DNA of 64,000 nucleotides. It comes from Taiwanofungus camphoratus (Eukaryota; Basidiomycota; Agaricomycetes; Polyporales; Taiwanofungaceae). Within the stretch, counting starts at the first letter, position 1, and the number at the start of each line of letters is the position of its first letter. The translations under genes and the position numbers were made by a program. This document shows, in pieces, positions 58,062 through 64,000 of this stretch. Where the stretch lies: assembly GCA_003999685.1 (NCBI GenBank), contig CP021232.1:310001-374000 (forward strand), in the 5' to 3' direction. The notes beneath the pieces are model-generated. The model was not told the DNA's origin, did not search any database, and saw only the letters and a program-made list of their open reading frames with translations.

Positions 58062-59106
58062 CTCGGAGGAAGACAGGCTGTTCCACGAGTCTCAGTCCGG
58101 AGAGAACGATGCCATTTTATGCCATCAACTGTGACAACACTCTGCTACATGAATCGTTCATCCAGCCAGAATATACGTGCCTAGGGCAGATGGCGATAAC
58201 GACGTGGGACTTGAGACAGTACTTTCGAGCATTGGGACCGCATGGCACACGGTTGTACGGTAGGCGGTGTCATAATCAAGATTTAGCCAACCAGAATAAG
58301 TATTCCTTGAGCTTGATAGTTATAACCTCGACATTTGCATTGCCGAAAATACTGTATTGCCACCAATCAGTACTTGCGCTGCACATTCTTTTCCAGTGAG
58401 GCGTGAATTGTCGCTTCAGCCGTCGAGACATGAGCGCAACATGAGAGACTGCCATGTTATTTCACAACCCACAAGTATGCCAGGATTTGGGAATAGAATG
58501 ACCAGGACTTGGAATTTCACGTCGTAATGCTCAACGTCAATGGTCGTTCAGAGCCGAAGACAGCTTTCTCGTGCACCTGACCTCCTATGTGACCACGTGT
58601 GTGTATCCCGCGACAAGATGGCGATAAGTAAGCATGGCAGATTCGGGCCAAACCAACTGATTTATCTTCTTCCTGCGTGCCTTTACAGCCAAACGCAGGA
58701 CAAGTACTTATGGAATGAAGACTGAGAGACGATAGCCATGGTAACTATCGACGACAAAGATGCGGACTGACGGCCAGTGAGAATGCAGTGGAGAGCTTTG
58801 GTAGGTTGATGCTGTTGTTCACTTCGCTCAAATATTATTTAATACCTGTGTTCCCCACGAGATCGGAATACAGCCATAATGTGATTTGCGTATGTCTTGT
58901 TCTAAAGAGATCAATTTCGAAGGGCTCATCGGCATATACGTACACACCAATCACAACTGCTGTGTACAATGATTGTACATTCTAGCAACCTGAAAAGTCA
59001 AGATCACGCCATCTCATGAACGACCACGCCGACCTGGAAGGCATAGGCAAGGATAATCAATTCACACTCTGACAGCACTTATGGAAAGATAAGATGTCGA
59101 TCGCCG
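58062..59106. other. Intergenic between sedolisin and desaturase
   Basis: A CATAAAAT sequence about 50 bp upstream of the sedolisin ATG (on its strand) is a weak TATA candidate. Otherwise I see nothing. The right end is the desaturase 3' flank. Confidence 0.4.
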
Positions 59107-61184
59107 TCAATTCGAGGACAAGACGTCAGTTTTCTCTTCTTGGCCTGAAGGCTCAGGGACCCCCTTTTCGTCTTCAGACGCGGCGCACTCTCGTACAGCG
59201 TTCCCTTGCTGGTTCTTGAAGAACACGATGTCACCTTTTGATTCAATGAACTTGCATTGTGTAAAGGACCGCCAGAGAGCGTAGAACGTTGGCTGTGAAA
59301 TTTGAGCGACACCATCAATCGTATTCCTAAAATCGGGAAACAAAAATTACCGTGGAATCATAGCAGTAGTAGTCGCCGAGAACCGGCTTGATGGCTTCCG
59401 TCACAGCAGGAAGATTGTCTGTTGAGGGAGGGAGATTAAATACATCAGATTCAAAGTATGGCCCTGGCGTCCCGTTACGCGGTGACTTACAGAATGGGAC
59501 CGTCACAAAGAAATGGTGCGCAACGTGGTCATGAGCGATCTAAAGCCGTCGAAAGAAAATTCAGTCATGGATCTATCGCAATTCGTCAATTTGTCCTCAC
59601 CCCATGCCAGAAGAAGCGACCTATCCAGCCGAACATGGGCCTATCTACAGTGGCAAGAGCGCCACGCAGGAATGTCCACTTGTTCTGAAAGTCAAATCAG
59701 GCGAATCCTTTGCACACGACCCATACAGGAACCCGGAAGCGTTTGAACACTTACTCGGTAGTACGGAATGGTTGGGTCGCTGTGCTGCAGATACGTAAAC
59801 GTGACGATCCTGTTAACATCTCCTGTGAAGTACTGTACACTCCAAAAAGTCGTCAAGATGTCCTGACCAGTTGTGCGCCCACTATGAGGCATGATGCGAA
59901 TAAGCGACTCTGCAACACTGATAGGGAAGATTTGGGACTAACAAGCCATGGCACAAAATATAATCGCCATACGTTATTCCAGCTAGTCTGGTAGATCCAA
60001 ACGCCAATCAAGGACAGCATCACTCCTATGGCTATGTCGGATATGACAATATATTTGCCTAAGAAAATCCTCAGCAATGACGTAAATTATTGAATACGGC
60101 AATATCATTTCATACGTTCTTCTGGCCTGAACAGTTGTGACGATGGCTTGTAATGCTACACGATGTGTCCAATGAGTAAAAGCCTGAGGCGGAATAAGAT
60201 GATGATGCATACGCTGGTCCATGGAGGATATTTCGGATTACCTTTGCGGTTATGGCTGTGCATTGAATCATCAGAGAAGTCCCACAATATCGACCTATGA
60301 ATACTCACATCAAGTACAATTGGAAGCCTCTACATAATAGGCGTATGTTAGAAGGAGAGCCCGCGGATTCCTTGAGAGCTCGACTCACAGGAATTGACGA
60401 ATGACCATCTTGTAGAGTGTGTATAAAGGAGTTTCTTCGACTAGGTCTTTGTAGTCCATGGGCTTAGAGACCGCCTCAGGAGGAAGCTTGAAGTCTTCTC
60501 GAGTTTGAGGATGGTAAGTCTCATCGCGATCAAGGTTGTTAGTGCCTTTCTAGCAGCGTGAAGTCACGCGTTCAGTCCTTTTCATATCACTCGAAAACTG
60601 AGTACGGGATACCAACTTACATGATGGGACCGGTGCGTTGCACGCCATGCATAGTATGGGGTCAACATAAAGGTGTGTAGTCCAAGTCCAAGAACAGCAT
60701 TAACCAATGCGATCGGGGACAGAGCATCGTGGCCACACTGTAAAGAGCTGGAACGGTTACAAGGCACCCCAGTTCATTGATATAATTGCCTACTTCATGT
60801 CCTACAAAGAACTCTTGCATTTTCGATCTTGATAATGCATAGGTCATGGTACGTACCTAACGTCCAGAGTCCGGTGAACGAGATACCCTGCCAGAACCAA
60901 TATAACGCCCATAGAGAAAAGCTCAAAATCGATATAGCACGGTTTCCAAGGTCGAATACCGCGGTCGCCTTCAATACCATGAAGTCTATGCGGGTGGCAT
61001 AGAGATAGAAGGCAGCAGTAATTGCCACGTGCCGACCAACATAATACAAACTTTTCATTGTACTCCTTTCGAAGAGATGGCGAGGTACTGCTGCATGGAC
61101 GTCCTTGATGGCCAGAACGGGAGGCGAAAAGCTTGATTTCTTGCGTGCTTCGTATTCCGGGCCATCACGAAAGAGTGTATTCAT
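59107..61184 (-). CDS. FAD2: Delta-12 fatty-acid desaturase
   Basis: This ER di-iron enzyme converts oleate to linoleate. The start at 61184 (MNTLFRDGPEYEARKKS) leads into VLAIKDVHAAVPRHLFERST and hydrophobic helices. Histidine box 1, GHECGHDALSP, is assembled across a 56-nt intron (60793-60738) between HE and CGH. Box 2 is THRSHH at the end of YYAWRATHRSHH, and box 3 is HDHVAHHFF near 59520-59550. WLQHSDPTIPYY and GWIGRFFWHGI-like segments precede box 3, and VTEAIKPVLGDYYCYDST follows. It ends DVLSSN at 59107. At least seven introns are present. The box-3 context and overall order fit Delta-12 (FAD2/OdeA) rather than Delta-9 enzymes. Confidence 0.9.
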
Positions 61185-62849
61185 AGTGGCAGAAAGCGGG
61201 ACGACGAGAGCGCGAAACCTACTAATGGCACTTGAGATGCGTACTTAAAGACGGGCAGCGCAGTCCCTTGGGGATCAGATATGTTGCTCCGGGAAATACG
61301 CGGGGACCTGTGTGAAAAGGAGCCCGACTGGGGGGACCGACCGACCCTGGCGAGAATGATAATCAAAAAGCGCTGACAGCAAGTAGCAGGAAATGGGTCG
61401 GCAGGTCTCCAATAGACGCAGAGAAGAGACTATGATTGCTTCCATCAGAAGTACCACGCCGTTCGGACGCCTCACCTGTTGCCCCGAGGCCGAGCTGTCG
61501 TGGGTATGCAAGCCATAGCTCGCATTTTCCCTTGCTGGTCCTGTGAACGAGGAGATGGCCGAAGACACATTCAAAAGTTCCACCGGAATCAGTAAGACGC
61601 CTTCTGACCACGCTTCACGTTCGACAGAGTAAGTGTTCGTGTTCACGCGTTGCACAACAAACGAGGCGGATATGAAAGTAAGGTGAGTAGTTGAATGAAA
61701 TTAGACGCACGCCTCAGTTATATAGACTGGTTGACACCAACTCAATTTCGGCCGCCAGCTTGTCAATTACAAAATCAAACTTGGCATGCGCTGAGATCTA
61801 ACTAGTCGTCGAGGCAGAAGCGTCTGATGAGCCAGTTGATGAGGCAAATCATGCCATTGTATAGAACACTACGGCGCCAGTGCACATAGTCCAAGAGCAT
61901 GATGTTGAGACATTGGATGTTACTGAGGAACGGTCATCTGATAAGTACATGCATAATAAAGCTCACACAAGCGTTGGAAAGATGATCGATATCGGGCTAT
62001 ACAACTCCGGTTATTGATCGGAACGTCAGTGCAGGCGCTGTACTCTGAGGCTTCGAGTCGCTCTCGGGCTCCCACCGGAGGGACTTTCATAGGAGTTCGG
62101 TCGGAACTTAACTGACATGGCCAATACCTGCTTTACAATTCTTGTTCTTGCAGTGAAACGAGGACAAGGTGCAAACATCATCTCACCGATCCAGGTTCAC
62201 TAATTCGTAGCTTACTCAAAGATACGAGGGTTTGGGAACGGTACTATTCAGTCGTCCTTCGTGGTATGTTACGGGTACTGATAGAGCCGAAAGCAGCCAG
62301 CGCATGTGAAAGTTCTTTTGAATGTCAAGTACGATGTCGTATATTCCCAGTCAATTCACACAGCCAATATGCAGACAAGCCGTCTATGATTTGTGGAGCC
62401 TAGATTCCCTGGAAGGGATTCACATAGTTAGCCGAATCCAATTGCCGCCAGAAAAGAATAGTCTCCTGTGCATAAGCTCATCAACGAGAATGTACGTCTA
62501 CAACATACCGGCTTTTTGAGAGGGCAGAAACAAGCTTGGAGTCTAGTGTAATGTGAGCCCTTCATAGATAGGTAGGTATATTCCGGACAAGGTCCCCTGC
62601 TGGAACGGTTTTCTGTACTATACATGGCAAGGCTGCACATATAAGTCCAGAACAATAGTAGTGCGCTTCGCAAGCAGTAGCTAGAAAATTTATACATACT
62701 CTCGCAACTGATACTAGGCTCCACACAAAATTTAAACAGAGACAAGCAAGGCATCTTGTTTAGAATGTAAGTTCCTGCCAATATATTGTCAGGACATACG
62801 AATGTTCTTGAACGTGAGTATGAAAGAAAGTATTGAGTCTGGCCAGTGA
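61185..62849. other. Intergenic between desaturase and LINE
   Basis: No gene is recognised. The left part is the desaturase promoter; minus-strand frames at 61275-61655 have no domain. The interval from about 61700 is AT-rich. Confidence 0.4.
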
Positions 62850-64000
62850 GCCACAAAAAGTTATCCACAGTGGAAGGGCCTCAAATGGGCTGCAAAAGAA
62901 TTGCAGACAGCTCAGTCTAGGGCCACCAGATGGATCACTGGCTGCTTTAAGACCACACCGATTGGGGTGATGGAGATGTTGGGTGGGTTGGTCCCCATCT
63001 GCATCCAGGTTGACCGGTACATGGAAAAAGCTGCGTTGAGAGCGCGGAGAGTTCATGAAGGGCACCCAATGAGGGCCGCCCTTCCACCTTATTGGGCGAC
63101 CAATGTCACCAATATCACTGCACCATGGCCGCTTAATTTGCACTGTGGCAAGAAGCAGGCTGTCACCCCCATGACATTTATAGATCGCATCGGGAGGCAG
63201 TCATCTGAGGACTTTGCACCACTCCATCCAGAGGCGCGGCCCGGTGATCGGGTCGTGGATCGGTACATTGATCGCTTTGAGTGTGTGTTTCTAGACGGGA
63301 AAGGTCCAAACAAATGCTCACCTGAATTTGCTGATTGGATGGAGTTCACCTGGTGGCCGGAATTTAGGCGCCAGCTGGCCCAGCCAGAAGGGCGAATGTT
63401 ATTCACCGATGGGTCGTATGCAAATATGCCAACGGTGAAATCTGGCAGTGCATGGCTCATCATTGACGAGGAAGATCATGTTGCCCATGGAAAGTTTGGG
63501 GCCGGAAAAGTCCAGAGCTTTGATGCAGAGATGCTGGCACTGGCGCGCAGGCTGCGTGAAGCGGTCTGTGATGTCCCTGCCCACATCACCACCCTTATCA
63601 TCTGCTCTGACAACTAATTGGCACTAGATCAGATATTTAAACTGGAGGTCGGGCCGTCGCAGTTGGCGGTGGTCATGGCCTCCCAACACGTCCGAGCGTT
63701 CCTTGATACTGATGAACGCCGGCACATAGTCCTTTTCTGGGTCCCGTCCCACAAAGGCATTTTTCAGAACGAGTTTGTTGATGGACTTGCGAAGAAAGCA
63801 CTGGATGATCCCCAACCAGAATTCATCTCACAATCAATGGCCCTTGCTCGTGTAAAGGCAAGGGTCAAAAAGTGCTGGGAGAATCTGATTGACAATCCCA
63901 GCTATCGTGGCTGCCGGTTATGGAAAGTAACCGAGGACGCTTCACCGCTGCACGGAACCACGGCTAAGGGCACATGGGTCCTGAAGGCAGCTGACAAGTC
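62850..64000 (+). mobile_element. 5'-truncated LINE with RNase H domain, runs off the right edge
   Basis: The plus strand encodes the end of a non-LTR retrotransposon polyprotein. A reverse-transcriptase C-terminal block, WAAKELQTAQSRATRWITGC with FKTTPIGVMEMLGGLVPI, is the usual post-thumb motif. It is followed by a linker and an RNase H domain: MLFTDGSYANMP (first Asp), KVQSFDAEMLALARRLREA (Glu), TLIICSDN (second Asp), and VLFWVPSHKGIFQNEFVDGL with His and the last Asp. The order fits Tad/I-clade LINEs of fungi. A single in-frame TAA at 63615-63617 splits the RNase H domain at a position that is often Gln (SDNQ). Homology begins abruptly at about 62850 with no upstream polymerase core, so the copy is 5'-truncated, as expected from target-primed insertion. 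The 3' end is outside the window. Confidence 0.85.

Overview
The window is genomic DNA of a filamentous basidiomycete, most likely an Agaricomycete. Genes are densely packed on both strands and cut by many 45-60 nt GT-AG introns. The families are fungal: a copper-fist factor, a Zn2Cys6 factor, a sedolisin, a wax-synthase-like acyltransferase and a Delta-12 desaturase. There is no operon, phage, CRISPR or bacterial gene, and I found no convincing tRNA or rRNA gene. The gene models below were spliced by hand from reading frames, motifs and phase bookkeeping.

Layout. 1-2.2 kb: a decayed alpha/beta hydrolase copy, cut by the window edge, beside an F-box fragment. 3.1-5.2 kb: RRP9 (-), divergent from a copper-fist regulator (6.2-8.1 kb, +). 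8.5-10.6 kb: alanine aminotransferase (-), divergent from Hikeshi/OPI10 (11.1-11.9 kb, +). 13.0-14.2 kb: mitochondrial enoyl-CoA hydratase (+). 14.7-16.2 kb: intact alpha/beta hydrolase (-), divergent from DUS3 (16.6-19.3 kb, +). 19.9-21.7 kb: UDP-glucose dehydrogenase (+). 23-24 kb: a broken F-box gene (-). 25.7-27.9 kb: serine palmitoyltransferase LCB2 (+). 28.4-29.2 kb: a SUZ-domain gene (-). 29.9-31.3 kb: a wax-synthase-like membrane acyltransferase (-), flanked by two copies of one 124-bp foldback element. 33.56-33.67 kb: a TA-flanked MITE. 34.2-39.1 kb: a Zn2Cys6 activator (-), followed by about 5.5 kb with no recognisable gene. 44.6-45.9 kb: HMG-CoA lyase (+). 46.4-48.8 kb: a long intronless orphan (-). 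50.2-51.0 kb: proteasome beta4 (-). 51.8-53.1 kb: a conserved fungal protein with an in-frame TGA (+). 53.4-55.2 kb: CDC20 (-). 55.5-58.1 kb: a sedolisin (-). 59.1-61.2 kb: Delta-12 desaturase (-). 62.85 kb to the right edge: a 5'-truncated LINE with an RNase H domain.

Most genes are core housekeeping functions: ribosome biogenesis, tRNA modification, proteolysis, the cell cycle, and mitochondrial fatty-acid and leucine catabolism. Lipid metabolism is well represented (enoyl-CoA hydratase, LCB2, acyltransferase, HMG-CoA lyase, desaturase), but the genes are independently promoted and I see no clear biosynthetic cluster.

I did not find a clearly new molecular system. The most distinctive signals are structural. 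Several genes carry their signature motif on a tiny exon or split it with an intron: an ATG-only exon plus a 29-nt exon in the copper-fist gene, 18 nt in UDP-glucose dehydrogenase, 28 nt in the acyltransferase, a split HECGH box in the desaturase and a split zinc cluster. Two introns seem to use GC donors. Intact and decayed paralogues lie in one window, and most of the stops in the broken copies fit single C-to-T or G-to-A transitions.
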